Assembly (NCBI GenBank): GCA_029379385.1
Contig: CM055605.1
Location: 3,631,001 to 3,695,000, forward strand
Source: Quillaja saponaria
Lineage: Eukaryota; Streptophyta; Magnoliopsida; Fabales; Quillajaceae
Length of the DNA: 64,000 nt
Reading direction: 5' to 3'
Under the pieces are notes generated by a model. That model was given only the letters and a program-made list of their open reading frames with translations. It searched no databases and was not told where the DNA came from. Both the position numbers and the translations under genes were made by a program. Positions 35,001 to 46,262 of the stretch are shown piece by piece. The first letter of the stretch is position 1, and the number at the start of each line of letters is the position of its first letter.

Positions 35001-36020
35001 TTCATGTCCCTTTTGCAATGCTAAATTACTAATGTAAATAATTGGTATTGTCAACTTTGGCCAATCATCTAAACTGTCTATAATAAGCAACCATAGATAA
35101 AGGAAATTATGCCATGATTACTTATGCGTGTGTGTACACACACACACACACAACCAGACAGTGAGAACCAAGCAAGATTGAGAGAGAGAGAATTCTACTT
35201 ACATCGCTCTGATAGAAGAAAACGATCCCAAGCCGTCACCAAGTTGCCCTTCCAAATTCGCCGCATTAAGAACTCTGACACATCATAATAACCATAAGAG
35301 AACTGACAGTTGACCATTTGAGACCAATCAATATAAAGCAACTAGAAAAGGGAACACCATACATTCTCACTATGTCTGAACCATTGCATACAACACCTTG
35401 CCAAGCTTGACCACATGGGTCTCCCCCAATAGACCACCCAGGGAGAACAGGGTAGCCCAACGCAGCATATAAGCTATTAATTGCAGCAGCTGATACAATT
35501 GGAAAAGTTAAGAGTTCCTAAATACCATAGGGAAATAGAATTCTAAAGAACGTGAGAACAGACTGACAGACTTCTTATTCTACTTCTAAAGACAGGGCCA
35601 CAGAAAGTGGCATCCTCCCCCTTCTTGTATGTGACCAGTCCAGAAGGCCGAAGATGATTCCAGCCTTCAAGGGAAGGCCGATATATATGTGTGAAATTAG
35701 ACACTTAAAGTAAAAATAATCATTAACCATCATCAACAACCGAGAAAACAAACGGGTGCAGAACACAGTTAACTGGAAAGAGTGCCTTTTACCATCTACA
35801 AAATCTCAGGACAGTTCCTTTCATTTTCCCACATTCAACAAAAAGAATCAAAATGCTGAAGCCCATAAGTCAGCAAAGCCTTACCATCAACAGGATTAGT
35901 GTCTCCACTCGAAAACCCAACCGTGCAGATCAACAGAAAACCCAATAAAACATTTACATAGATCTTCGAATTCGTGATTTCTAAAGTAGAATTCATCCTA
36001 CCCATTGATCCCAAGCTCAT
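29081..36020 (-). CDS. STRUBBELIG-receptor-family LRR receptor-like pseudokinase
   Basis: Sixteen exons on the minus strand: 36020-35885, 35489-35363, 35274-35203, 34810-34745, 34644-34573, 34468-34397, 34313-34242, 34158-34093, 33874-33809, 33649 to 33240 or 33225, 33132-32702, 32035-31764, 30823-30685, 29685-29549, 29466-29313 and 29179-29081. The product is about 796 (or 801) residues. Order: signal peptide ([15 protein letters not shown]), an SRF/LRRNT region ([20 protein letters not shown]), and about six LRRs on 66- or 72-base exons all in phase 2. Next come a proline-rich stretch, a membrane span ([20 protein letters not shown]), a poly-proline juxtamembrane segment and a kinase fold. 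The glycine loop ([14 protein letters not shown]) and lysine (LLAVKKLD) remain. The catalytic loop reads [13 protein letters not shown] instead of HRD, and DFG is DCG (SDCGLAPL). SRF proteins signal in tissue morphogenesis at the plasma membrane without needing kinase activity. The exon 10 end is uncertain. The closest SRF members seem to be the SRF6-8 group. Confidence 0.92.
32883..32970 (-). repeat. Poly-proline trinucleotide repeat in SRF exon 11
   Basis: Repeated GGAGGT and GGA units on the plus strand encode two runs of about ten and eight prolines separated by Ser-Thr, in the juxtamembrane region. It is a coding microsatellite that may vary in length without a frame change. Confidence 0.85.
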
Positions 36021-38700
36021 TTCATCCCTCAGTTCAAGCTTTAACGACAAGGTCACTCACGGAAACATCCACCAATCTGAAAAATAAAACCAACAGAGAC
36101 AACACATCAGTGATCCTATCACAATCCAAACAACTCAGAGCACCCAAATGACCAAATTGCAAAACTTAGAAGACAAATTACTAAATAAGCCCATATTTCT
36201 ACAAACATTGTACATAAATCCAGACATAGCATACAAAAAGTAAACTTGCTTAACTATGAAAAGGGAATCTAGAACTGAAAAATGATCTTACAAAAGAAGG
36301 CGAAGAGCAGGTAAGATTTGGGCAAAATGCTGAATAAATTGAAAAAAAATTGAGCTAACTAGAAGCTAGAAAAAGTTTTAGAGGTGTTTACAAAGTTATG
36401 TATTCTAATTGGAAATTAGCAAATAAACTTAATGACTAAGATTCAATCAATTTTGTAAGGTGGAGGGGAAGTAAGGGGACGTAAGCATGTGTTGCATCAC
36501 TGAATATAAAGTATTCAACTTAGATATGTAAATTGAAATTCTGAAAACCCTAACCTTTGTAAAGAGATGGAAAAAGCGAAGAAAAAGAAATGCAGAAAGG
36601 TCACAAGGTTCTCTGACTCTCTGTCTCTCAAAGTAAACTGCTCCTTTATCTAAGCTCAGGCTATAAACTAAACTAAACTAAAAGAAGGAAGTATGCAAGT
36701 CATACACTCGTACATTTTTTATTTGTTTTAATGTTTTTAGAGACAACAAAATACTATTGTCACGCACTTTAAGGCGGCGCGTAGATTGATGACTCAGCCG
36801 TAAGAAAACGAATTTAAAAGTTGAATTTTTGGGAACGTAAATATATTATAGCGTTTATATAGATTGTAAAAAATATTATTTTCTTTAAAATAAAACTCTA
36901 TATTATATTTAAAACTAAAATGCTGTAAAATTTAAATAAAATTTATTTAAAATTTATATTTTATTTTAATTTTAATTCAAAAAAAATGTTAAATTCTATT
37001 TTTTTAGATTTATTTAAAATAAATTATTATTTTATCTAATCTCAAATGATTATAATATACTAATATTATATATATTTTTAACTTTAATTAATTAATGAAT
37101 AATCACCAACACTTCAACTTATATTCTCACATAATTGTTAATTGAATAATAATTACTCTTTTTTAGTTTAATGCTACTTTTATTTTTTATTTTTAAATAA
37201 TGATAGAATAAAATAAAATAAAATAGAAATAAAATAACATAAAATAAAATAAAATAAAATGAATTATTCATTAATTCTAAATAAGAGAACTGAACTCTGA
37301 ACTGAAATTCATAAATATATTTTTTATTATAAATCAAAAGTTTTAATTGAATTGAATTAAATTATAAAATTTATTTAAAATTATATTAATTATATTTTTA
37401 TTTTGTTATAAATACGATGTAAGTATATTTGTGTTATTTTATTATATATTTATGTAGTGTGTAATTATGAAGTCAAGTAAAATACGTAAATTAAAATAAG
37501 TTTTACAAATTTATTCCCTCTCAACTTTTCTATTATTTATCAAATAACAATTAATATCTCAACATTTATATTTTTAGTTGATTAATACTAATTTTAATTA
37601 TAAACAAAAAAATTAGAAATAGTATAGGAAAAAATACTTAAATTAAAATAAATTATTCATTTATTCAATATATGAATTAGACTGAATTTTATAAGTGTAA
37701 TTTTTCTTATAAATAAGAAAATTAATTGTAAATGTATTGAATTATAAAATTTATTGGAGATAAAAAAATTTATTTTTTATTTTATTTTAAACACACCAGG
37801 AGTGTCACTCATGGCGCCAATTGCGCGTGGTATTGAATTTAGATGGAATAATTTTTCCGATAACTACAAACAGCAATTGACAAGTAATAGCCGCCGGTTT
37901 TTCTATGGGCTTCACGTGTCCGTTCGAATGATTGTTATGGGCCTTGTGTCAGAGACTTTATAGCCCACCAAATGTTTAGAAATATCTACTCTAAATGGAT
38001 GGACTATGGAGCATATGCAAGAAAGTATTTTACTATTTTTAGAGAGAAAAAAAAAAAAAAAAAAAAACACTCACAGACACATTCATTATACATTTAGGAC
38101 ACATTTATGATATATCATAAGAACATCTTGTATCTACTTATTATTATTATTATTAATACCTAAAAAGCTAATGAGTGCAAAAGAAAAGGACTGAAATGAT
38201 AGAGACCAAATACCAAACTTCCAACCATAAAAATGTATTATGTAGAGAATTATAATATTTTTACATAAAATATTATTTTTAATAATTTCTGCCATAAAAA
38301 TTTATTACAAAAATTACATTTGACTGGTTTATTATTATTTACTATGTCTATAAAAAAAATCTTTATTGTGTTAGTGAGCATCTCTTAACTGTTATATTAT
38401 TGATTTCCTTAAGTAATGTGGAAAATAAAATGGATTGAATTAATATTTGACTTTTTTTGAAGTTAATTTAATTTAAATTTATGAAATCTTATTTGAAAAT
38501 ATTAAAATGTGATCTTATTTGACTTATAAATATAAATTTTATTGGCTTTTTTCTTTTTCATTTAATATAATGTGTATAGACTATAGTGATGTGAATTCGA
38601 ACCGAATTTAAAAATCGAGGATTTTATACGAGTTTAACACAATTTGTGAAATGTTTAACCATGAAAAAAAAAAAGTTAAAAATGATATGCATAAGTTATA
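36021..38700. other. Divergent intergenic DNA between SRF and LIP1
   Basis: The SRF leader and promoter occupy the first part. An AAAAT-type repeat lies at about 37200-37260, and very AT-rich sequence runs to about 37800. A G-box (CACGTG, near 37914) and GGGCC/AGCCC motifs fall around 37905-37965. A poly-A run is at about 38048-38067. No coding frame is supported. Confidence 0.5.
37200..37262. repeat. AAAAT pentanucleotide repeat
   Basis: Repeated AAAATA/AAAAT units with a few interruptions lie in AT-rich intergenic DNA. Confidence 0.8.
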
Positions 38701-38796
38701 AGCCCATTTTATTTAGCCCAATGTTCATATAGGTCTACCAACCCTGATAAAACCCATATCCACTTTCCAGTATTTCAACCAAACATTGGGGCCCAA
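38701..38796. promoter_or_regulatory. Site II-type motif cluster upstream of lipoyl synthase
   Basis: AGCCCA occurs at 38701-38706 and 38715-38720, and GGCCCA at 38790-38795, within 260 bases of the LIP1 start. TGGGCC/T (site II) elements are known to be enriched in nuclear genes for plant mitochondrial proteins. Function here is inferred. Confidence 0.5.
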
Positions 38797-38961
38797 GGGC
38801 CTACCTAAAAATGGTTGGTCCGTACGGCCTCAATGTCTCAAAGCCACGTTGAACTGTTCACAACCAGTGAACCACAATCAAACGCCATCTTCACCTTCTC
38901 GTTTCTCTCTCTAAGCATTTGATCTGAGTTTCACAGAGAGGGGGAAGAGAGAGAGAGAGAG

Positions 38962-41900
38962 ATGATGCAATCTCGTGTAGGATCTTTTGCCCGAGCTCTG
39001 AAATCGACATCTAGATCTTTCTCTTCCTCGTCGACGACCACAACCACAGCCACAACTCCCTCTTCTCAATTTCCTCAGACCCTTGCGGGACTTCGGGCCC
39101 GGTTGGCGGCCGAATTGCCATCTCTATCCGAATTTGTCGACCTGCAATCCAACAATTCATATTCCGTTCAGGTTGGCACTAAGAAGAAACCGCTGCCGAA
39201 GCCCAAATGGATGAAGGAAGCGATTCCCGGTGGCGAGAAGTACGTACATATCAAGAAGAAGCTGCGGGAATTGAAGCTTCACACGGTCTGCGAGGAGGCT
39301 AAGTGCCCCAATTTGGGTGAGTGCTGGTCTGGCGGAGAAACGGGGACTGCCACCGCCACCATTATGATAATGGGAGATACATGTACTCGGGGTTGCAGGT
39401 TACATTTAAATTTGTCTCGAATTTCTTATGGAAACTTGGTGGTTTTGCTTCCTATATAGCCTTTTATTAAATGCAAATTGGCAAATTTCCTTGGTGGTAT
39501 TGGTTTGGGGGTTGGGAAATGATGTTTGCTTAAGCCCGAATTATATAAACTATACTTACCAAAGAAAGTGGAAAAAAACATTAGTACGTTATATAATATG
39601 CCAATTTTGAAGAAAAAGTCTACAATTCTGGACTGCTAGCAAATTAAGCAGTATAAGTCTGTATCTTTTTCTTTTGTGTGTGTGTGTGTGTGTGTGTAAC
39701 TGAAAAATGTGTTGAAATTTGTCCCAAGTTACAGAAGAAAACTGATTAACATAAGATGCTGTGTTTATATTTATGAGGTGACTGGTGTAGGGAATTGTTT
39801 GAGCACTTTTTACAGATATAACTTGTTAAGCAGCAATTGTTCATTTTGATGTTGTCTATCTGGAATTAAGCAATAGGGAGAAGAGATACTTACAAATAAT
39901 CTCTTCCTCTTTTATTGTCACTCTAATAAGTATTGCAAAATTTCAAATGTTAAAAAGGGAAAAATGAAAATTTCTTGTGCTTGTGTGTGAAGTTGTTCCA
40001 GTTCCCTTCACAGGGGAGTTTATATTGTTAAAACTATTTTTCTTTTACTTGCATCTGGAATATGTGGAATTCTTCCATTAAGGTAGACTCTGTTGAATTT
40101 CAGATTCTGCAATGTGAAGACATCACGTACTCCTCCACCACCTGACCCAAATGAACCCTCCAATGTGGCTGAAGCAATTGCATCATGGGGATTGGAGTAT
40201 GTTGTTATAACCAGTGTTGACCGGGATGATTTACCTGATCAGGGAAGTGGTCATTTTACTGAGACGGTGCAGAAGCTGAAGGCATTAAAGCCAAACATGC
40301 TAATTGAAGCCTTAGGTATGCATTATTTAATGTGAATTGGTTAATGTGCCTCCATATTTCAGATCTATTGTGCTGCATATATAGCTAGTGGATGTGAAGA
40401 TAAATAGTTATCTGATCCAAGTTTGAATCCTCAATTAAGAATATAGGCAGAATGTTAAATGCTCTGATACCTAGCTGGTGAACTACCAATGGTAGTCTGC
40501 CTTGATGACATTTACTAGCATAGTTGGTATATCAATGAGTGTTAGTGTGTTTTAGACGGGGATAAAAAACATGTTTCAGTGATTACATCCCCTTCATTGG
40601 CTTGTTGTCTCGGTAATTAGTTATCGAGCTTGTCTTTTCTGCCTTATTTTTTGATTTATTTATTTCATTTTAGAGTTTAGTTTTCATGAATTGAATCCCA
40701 TTTAAATATATTGTTCCTGGGCCTAGTAATGGATTGTATCGTTTGATTAAGATCCATGTGCATTACTAATCAATAGTCAGTATATAGTATAGGTGGATTA
40801 TATTACCAAAGTCTCTATGCTTAATGTTTCTTGCCCGTTTAAATATAATTCAGTTCTTGCTATAACATTGGCTTCACTATTTTGGCTATGTAGTTCCTGA
40901 TTTTCGAGGAGACTCTAGCTGTGTAGAAAAAGTTGCCATATCAGGATTAGATGTCTTTGCCCATAATATTGAGACGGTTGAAGAGCTTCAGGGTTTTGTG
41001 CGGGACCATCGTGCTAATTTTAAGCAATCTTTAGATGTTCTTATGATGGCCAAAGAGTATGCTCCTGCAGGAACCCTTACCAAGACTTCAATAATGTTAG
41101 GATGTGGAGAAACACCTGATCAAGTTGTGAAAACAATGGAGAAGGTGAGAGCTGCCGGTGTTGACGTGATGACATTTGGCCAGTACATGAGACCTTCAAA
41201 GCGCCACATGCCAGTATCTGAATATATAACCCCTGAAGCTTTTGATAGGTATCGAACTCTTGGCATGGAAATGGTATGTTTTCAGATTTTATTTATCATT
41301 TATTATTTTTTTAATTTTTGCAAAACAGTCTAGATTAGTAAATGTTGTTCCTTAAATGTGCCTTATTATGTTTATGCTTCCCAACTTTTATTTGGCATCC
41401 CATTATGATCTGCATTTTGGATTAATTTGTTATAGTTAGTCAAATGTGATTATGATGTGTAATTTTTTACCTATGTTTGTCCATGAGCTGTGAAGAAGGT
41501 TAATCTAGAGAACTGCAAAGCTTCAAATTTTCAAATTTCATATTTCATTAATAAGATTAGACGTTATTAACTTTTCAGATGCCCAAACATGAAAATGCAA
41601 GATTAATACTTTTTTTATCTTGGCTTTTTCCTTGCCAAAAAGCTGCACCAAATGAATCTTAAGTATACTGGACAGGCTAAGAAAAGTCTCTATTATATTT
41701 GAAAAAAGAGATGGGAGATGGAGGGGTTGAGGGAATCAACCACAACTAGTCAACTATGAGCCCCTGGTTTTGCTTTCGAATAAAGGGCCTTGAACCTATT
41801 TTGCATCATCAAAAAAAATAAAGGGCCTCGAACCTAGAAAGATTTGTCCCTTCAAAAGGAGGATAGGGGACTTGGAAATTGGATGCTTTTACAGTATATC

Positions 41901-42085
41901 ATTTTTATTATGAGTTGATCATGTACAAATAATTGATTAATTGCATCTGTTGGATATTATAGGGCTTCCGATATGTTGCTTCTGGCCCTATGGTGAGGTC
42001 ATCATACAAAGCTGGTGAATTCTATATCAAGTCCATGATAGAGTCAGATCGTGCTGCATCTCCTTCAAAGGTTTCTGTTGCATGA
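38962..42085 (+). CDS. LIP1: Mitochondrial lipoyl synthase
   Basis: Exons: 38962-39398, 40104-40315, 40894-41273 and 41963-42085, encoding 383 residues in phase. The N-terminus is Ser/Thr/Arg-rich with few acids ([20 protein letters not shown]), as expected for a mitochondrial presequence. The auxiliary 4Fe-4S motif is Cys110-X4-Cys115-X5-Cys121 ([12 protein letters not shown]). The radical-SAM motif is Cys141-X3-Cys145-X2-Cys148 (CTRGCRFC), split by intron 1. [12 protein letters not shown] and the C-terminal VRSSYKAGE, which carries the conserved RSSY serine, complete the signature. The enzyme inserts two sulfurs into protein-bound octanoyl groups to make lipoyl cofactors for dehydrogenase complexes and glycine decarboxylase. 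A GT microsatellite lies in intron 1 (about 39675-39698). The start is the first of two adjacent ATGs after a GA-rich leader; the second would lose one residue. Confidence 0.96.
39675..39698. repeat. GT microsatellite in LIP1 intron 1
   Basis: About eleven GT dinucleotides lie in the first intron, likely polymorphic. Confidence 0.9.
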
Positions 42086-43118
42086 TGATTATTCTTTCCT
42101 TATTTTCTTTACATGTAATATATGTAAGAAAAGGGCTGAAGCTTATTTGAAGCTCCGGATACATTTATGTAATTTTTTCAGTAATGAGATGAATGACTTG
42201 GAGTTCATTCAGGTTTTTTTTTTATCAAAACTATCAACTACGAGTGGATTGATTGTGTTCATTATGCATTAAATATTCCATTCCCTTGGAAGCATGCTTG
42301 ACCTTGACCTTGACCTTGACATTGACAGTCTGTAGTCTATGTCGCATGTATATCCTCCTGAAGTTGATGAAAGCTTTGCTCTTCAGCTCTTCGTCAATGA
42401 TGTCTTTCGAGCATTTGTGCTGTTAGTCCGGTTCTATTTTTCCTTTCCATGACATGCAATCCAATGGTATTTCTAATGGTCCCTTGATTCCAATCTCATT
42501 GACAAATTCCTAAATATTGTGTGTTTGGATCTACTCGATGGCAATGCTATGTCATAAGTAGGTAGTTCTGCTGACGCAGTCCAGGTGATGGCTCTCTTAT
42601 GGCTTTTCAAGTGATGCCAGCCTGGGGGGAGTTTTCCCTCTACTGATCAGGAGAGGATCTTATCGGAGAGATGCAGACAAAGGGAGATGAGACAAAATTG
42701 TAATTTAATTAGATATACTTATTTCTTCTTCCTCCGAGCAAGAACCTCTTCGGTACCAAAGAGGATCCAAGTCCCCGACCCTATTCGGTACCGGAGAGGA
42801 TCCAAATCCCCCCTCAACAACATGTAGGATTGGAGCTTGTAGTTTTTGGGGTTACATTCCTCAAGCAATCAAAATAATGAAGTCCATTAGTATGTCTAGA
42901 AATTTTGGACTTTGATTGCGCCACTGGCCATTGGTTATTCTAATAAGAAATTGAAACGGTGATGCAGATGTCTGTGATTCATACTCTTTTTACAGTGGTT
43001 GTGCTAGTATCATAGTACCATTTAATGTTAGGTTGATCAGATCTTACTGGGATAGTGGTCTTAACTCTTGATCATAAAGAATGCAACTGATGATCCTATC
43101 CAATTTGGTGGTTTCTTG
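42086..43118. other. Spacer downstream of LIP1
   Basis: This holds LIP1 3' UTR, a GACCTT hexamer repeat near 42300-42325, and a two-copy repeat at about 42751-42813 (GGTACC then GAGAGGATCCAA-like). The second half (42560-42840) is less AT-rich than its surroundings and could be an old transposon remnant. No coding frame is supported. Confidence 0.45.
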
Positions 43119-43678
43119 TAGGGGTGTGCAATTGGACGAGTCACTCTAGGTGAAAATAAAAAATGTCACTCAACCTAACTAATTTAAGTGACTACAAATT
43201 TTACCCAATTTTAAAAGTTGGGTGATAAAAATTTTTACCTGTTATAAAAGTCGGGTGGGTTAGGCGGATCAAGTGAGTTAAAAATCAAAATTTGAAGTAA
43301 TAAAAATAATATTAAGTTATAATTTTCTAACTAAATCAACATAAATTAAAAATATTTAACATTATAAATAAAATTAAGAGATTAAACAATATTATATTTA
43401 ATAATAATATAAAATCTTATATTTACATAGTAATATTTTATTTTTATATTTAGTATTTATATATATAAAATAATTTAATAAATATTCAAACATAATATCT
43501 GGTGAGTTGGGTGTAATCGAATTTAAAAAATTTCAATCTAGTCACCCAACCCAACTTAGAATTGAAAACAAAGAATTATCTACACATAAAATTAATTTTT
43601 GATGGGTCATCCATTTCGTTTGGACTCGGGTGGGTTGAATCAGGTTCAGCATGGTTGTGATTTTTTTGCACACCCCTA
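43119..43678. mobile_element. Nonautonomous hAT-like element (MITE-sized, 560 bp)
   Basis: The ends are perfect 12-13 bp inverted repeats: TAGGGGTGTGCA at 43119-43130 and its reverse complement at 43667-43678. The interior is AT-rich, with GGGTGGGTT/ACCCAACCCAAC-like motifs and no transposase frame. TAGGGGTG-type ends and this size are typical of nonautonomous plant hAT elements. No clear 8-bp target duplication is visible, apart from the TA that belongs to the repeats, so the superfamily is inferred from the termini. Confidence 0.7.
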
Positions 43679-44118
43679 GGTCACTTTCTTCCCTTTCCTT
43701 ACCCGTGCTTGACATTGGACCACGCAAAAGATGCATTTCATTTTGAACTAGAACAGAAGCTTTTTCGTTCAAAAATTGAAATATTTTTGTAGCATAAAAA
43801 TGTTTTTTTTTTGTTTCTTTTTAACTTAATAGATGCTCTTTATATACGCGAGACAGTAATATGCACTTTACCCCCTTCATCAATAGCTCTGCTAGATAGA
43901 GAAGTCTCCCTCTCTATCACGTCCCAACCCACATTTTCTGTTGCCAAGTCAGAATCTTCTTCCAATTGAACTCTTAAACAAGTCAGCAAACCAACGGATG
44001 CATTTTCAGAGCCGTTAGATTTTAAAATTCTCAAACCCACCAATGTAATTTCCAACACTCCCTCCTCAACCACACACACATTTTCTACTATCTCCTAAAA
44101 TACTTGCATTCAATCAAA
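43679..44118. other. Leader and promoter region of the MGCC-protein gene
   Basis: A candidate TATA-like TTTATATAC lies at 43839-43847, about 270 bases before the start codon at 44119. The remainder shows no separate gene; the open frames here on the minus strand are not convincing. Confidence 0.4.
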
Positions 44119-45150
44119 ATGGGTTGCTGCTTTAGCACCACCAAAGCTCCAGAGCATGACCCAAATACCCGAAATGGCCCGAAACACCAGCAATTCCCGT
44201 TGAAACCCTGCCTGCCAGAATCAGACACTACCAGTGAGATGGACAGCAGAGCTCCACCACCAATGGATGAGGAAACTGTGAAAGAGGTACTCTCGGAAAC
44301 ACCCATTACCAAAAATTCTCACATTTCAATGCCAGTGGAAGAGAGAAAGACCCAGATGCCTGTCATTCAGCTTCAAGCTGAGAAATTTGGACAGATGCCT
44401 GAGGCTCCGCTTCAAGTTGAGAAACATGAACTGATGCCCGGGAAAGGGATGCAGCTTCAAATTGGGAAATTTGATCAGATTCCTGTGATTCAGCTTCAAG
44501 CTGAGAAATTTGAAGCAAAGGTCGGTTTGTTTAACAGCACAGAGGAGGTCTGTGAGGTGTCTCAAGTTTCAGAGGTTTTCAGTATGAGTGAGAGCTTTTC
44601 AACTGCTACAACTGCTACTACTGCTACCATTACAGAGAAGAAAGAAGATGAAGCAACCAGTAAACGAAGCTGTAGAGAAGTGGGTCAAAGATTAAATCGA
44701 TCTCCAGCCAAGGTAAACAGAAAGCGTCCGTACAAAGTCGAAGTTTCCAGCGGAAGAGAGAGAAAAGCCAAATCTCCGGCTAGAAGAGCAGAGCCTTCGC
44801 CTGAGAGGAAGAACCAAGTGGATACGAGGTCAGTTCGTGGGAGGGAATCAGCTGGGCAGGTGACGACTAGGAAATTAAACATGGGTTCCGCCTCAATACG
44901 GCGCGATACCGGCGAGGGTTCCGTCAGACGGTCAAGGTCACCGGCTACCAGGACGGTTGGTGGAGTGAGAAAGGAAGGGATAGGTAGGAGTCCAATCAAA
45001 ACGACAAGAAGAGCCTGTCGGACACCGGCAGAGGGAATGGATAGTGGTGGAAACAAGAATGTGAATGAGCAGAACGACAACGTTTCGCAGCAGCCTAACG
45101 AGTCCCTTGAAAACCCAAATGTGTCTTTGGAATGCTTTATTTTTCTGTAG
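44119..45150 (+). CDS. Uncharacterised MGCC-starting, Ser/Arg-rich plant protein
   Basis: A single exon of 343 residues. The start is the ATG opening MGCCFSTTKAPE; an upstream in-frame ATG at 44104 would bury this motif. Gly2 followed by two cysteines is a classic N-myristoylation and palmitoylation pattern, so the protein probably sits on a membrane. Residues about 75-140 contain repeated QLQAEKF/LQVEKH units. A strongly basic, Ser/Pro/Arg-rich region follows (KRSCREVGQRLNRSPAKV, ERKAKSPARRAEPSPER, SVRRSRSPATR), resembling proteins annotated as serine/arginine repetitive matrix-like. It ends ENPNVSLECFIFL, which looks like the conserved C-terminus of this plant-specific family. No enzymatic domain is visible and the function is unknown. 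The intact start and conserved-looking end argue that it is a real gene. Confidence 0.8.
   Translation: MGCCFSTTKAPEHDPNTRNGPKHQQFPLKPCLPESDTTSEMDSRAPPPMDEETVKEVLSETPITKNSHISMPVEERKTQMPVIQLQAEKFGQMPEAPLQVEKHELMPGKGMQLQIGKFDQIPVIQLQAEKFEAKVGLFNSTEEVCEVSQVSEVFSMSESFSTATTATTATITEKKEDEATSKRSCREVGQRLNRSPAKVNRKRPYKVEVSSGRERKAKSPARRAEPSPERKNQVDTRSVRGRESAGQVTTRKLNMGSASIRRDTGEGSVRRSRSPATRTVGGVRKEGIGRSPIKTTRRACRTPAEGMDSGGNKNVNEQNDNVSQQPNESLENPNVSLECFIFL
44359..44512 (+). repeat. Internal duplicated coding segment in the MGCC protein
   Basis: The 31-base stretch at 44359-44389 recurs at 44482-44512 with one difference. Both copies encode PVIQLQAEKF. Two weaker units (APLQVEKH and GMQLQIGKF) lie between them, so the region grew by in-frame tandem duplication. 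Confidence 0.8.
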
Positions 45151-45599
45151 GTTTACAGGGCTCCATTTTTAAGTTTTTGTACTTCAAAAAAATTTAAAAC
45201 TTTTGCATCACTTACTGACTTACATTTAAATTTTTAGAGATTCTGAATTTTTGATGATATGCACAAAGCAATGGAAATGGTCCTGGAAATTTAGAGGAAA
45301 TGGTCCTGGAAACTTGGCATCTTCCTTCTTTTTTTTTTGGGATGGGAAAGAGACTTCCTTCTTCTTGGTGTGTGTTCCTAGATTGTCAATTTATCCTGTA
45401 TTTTATGCAAGGGCTTTTGTTTGTGGGGCTAAAGAGCAAAAGAAAAGGTGCAGACTAAGCACAAAGAAAATAAAGTAGTCGAGCAACTTCCTCTGATGAT
45501 ACAAGCAGTTGGCCAGAAACTTCCTGATACAGCATTACTTGCTGTTGGATACCATGAAGATTCAATTCAACTACCGAAAATAAATGAGCTTGAAATCCT
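45151..45599. other. Spacer up to the Mutator-like element
   Basis: The first part is presumably the 3' UTR of the MGCC gene. A short open frame runs up to the element edge from about 45448 (QLPLMIQAVGQKLPDTALLA). It looks more protein-like than chance but I cannot assign it. Confidence 0.4.
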
Positions 45600-45851
45600 G
45601 GATTTTTGGACACAAGAGTCTAATTTATAAATTTTTGTGGACAATATGATAAAACTTGTACTTAAATAGCTAAAATGAGATAATTTTAAGAATTCAATTT
45701 TTGGTTTCACGTCACCTGGTCACAGACCTATCACCAAACGCCCACAGGCTCACTTTACAAAAAACTGAAATTGAGCGGGAAACTGAAACCAGATTTTAAA
45801 AATCCTATTTCAGACTACAGTATAACCTCACCTCACGAGCTGCCGACATGC

Positions 45852-45986
45852 CATACATTTTAAATTAAAAAAATATCATAAATTTCACAATTTTAACATA
45901 TCATATACTATAATAAAAAAAATATTATACATTTTAATATTTTAATATTTTAAAATTCATGATATTTTTTTAATTTAAAATGTATG
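45852..45986. repeat. Perfect 28-bp inverted repeat inside the Mutator-like element
   Basis: The bases at 45852-45879 (CATACATTTTAAATTAAA...) are the exact reverse complement of 45959-45986, with a 79-base loop. Further degenerate copies of the TGTATGATATTTTT motif follow downstream to about 46510. Confidence 0.85.
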
Positions 45987-46022
45987 ATATTTTTTAAATT
46001 TTTAGTATATGATATTTTTTTA

Positions 46023-46262
46023 TTTTCCTCTCTGCTCCCTTTTTCCCTTTCCCGTGTCTCCGTTTTTCCCTTTTCCCTTTCCCCCTTTCTGCTCCTTTTT
46101 CCCTTTCTCGTGTCTGCTCTTTGTCCCTTTTCCCCTGTCTCCTCCTTTTTTCCCTTCCTCGTGTCTGCTCTCTTTCCCTTTTCCCCTGGCCCCTCCCTTT
46201 TGCCTTTCCCGTGTCTCCCTTTTTCCCTTTCTCGTCTCTGCTCGTTTTTTTCATTTTCGCGT
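46023..46262. repeat. Pyrimidine-rich degenerate tandem repeat
   Basis: About 240 bases of almost pure C/T on the plus strand are built from variants of TCTGCTC, TTTTTCCCTTTC and CGTGTC. The block lies in the core of the Mutator-like element. Long open frames across it in several phases are low-complexity artefacts. Confidence 0.85.

Noticed and set aside
44326..45080. Antisense frames of 79 and 131 residues opposite the MGCC gene
   Set aside because: The plus-strand frame has the lipidation motif, full length and family-like C-terminus; the antisense frames show only compositional bias.
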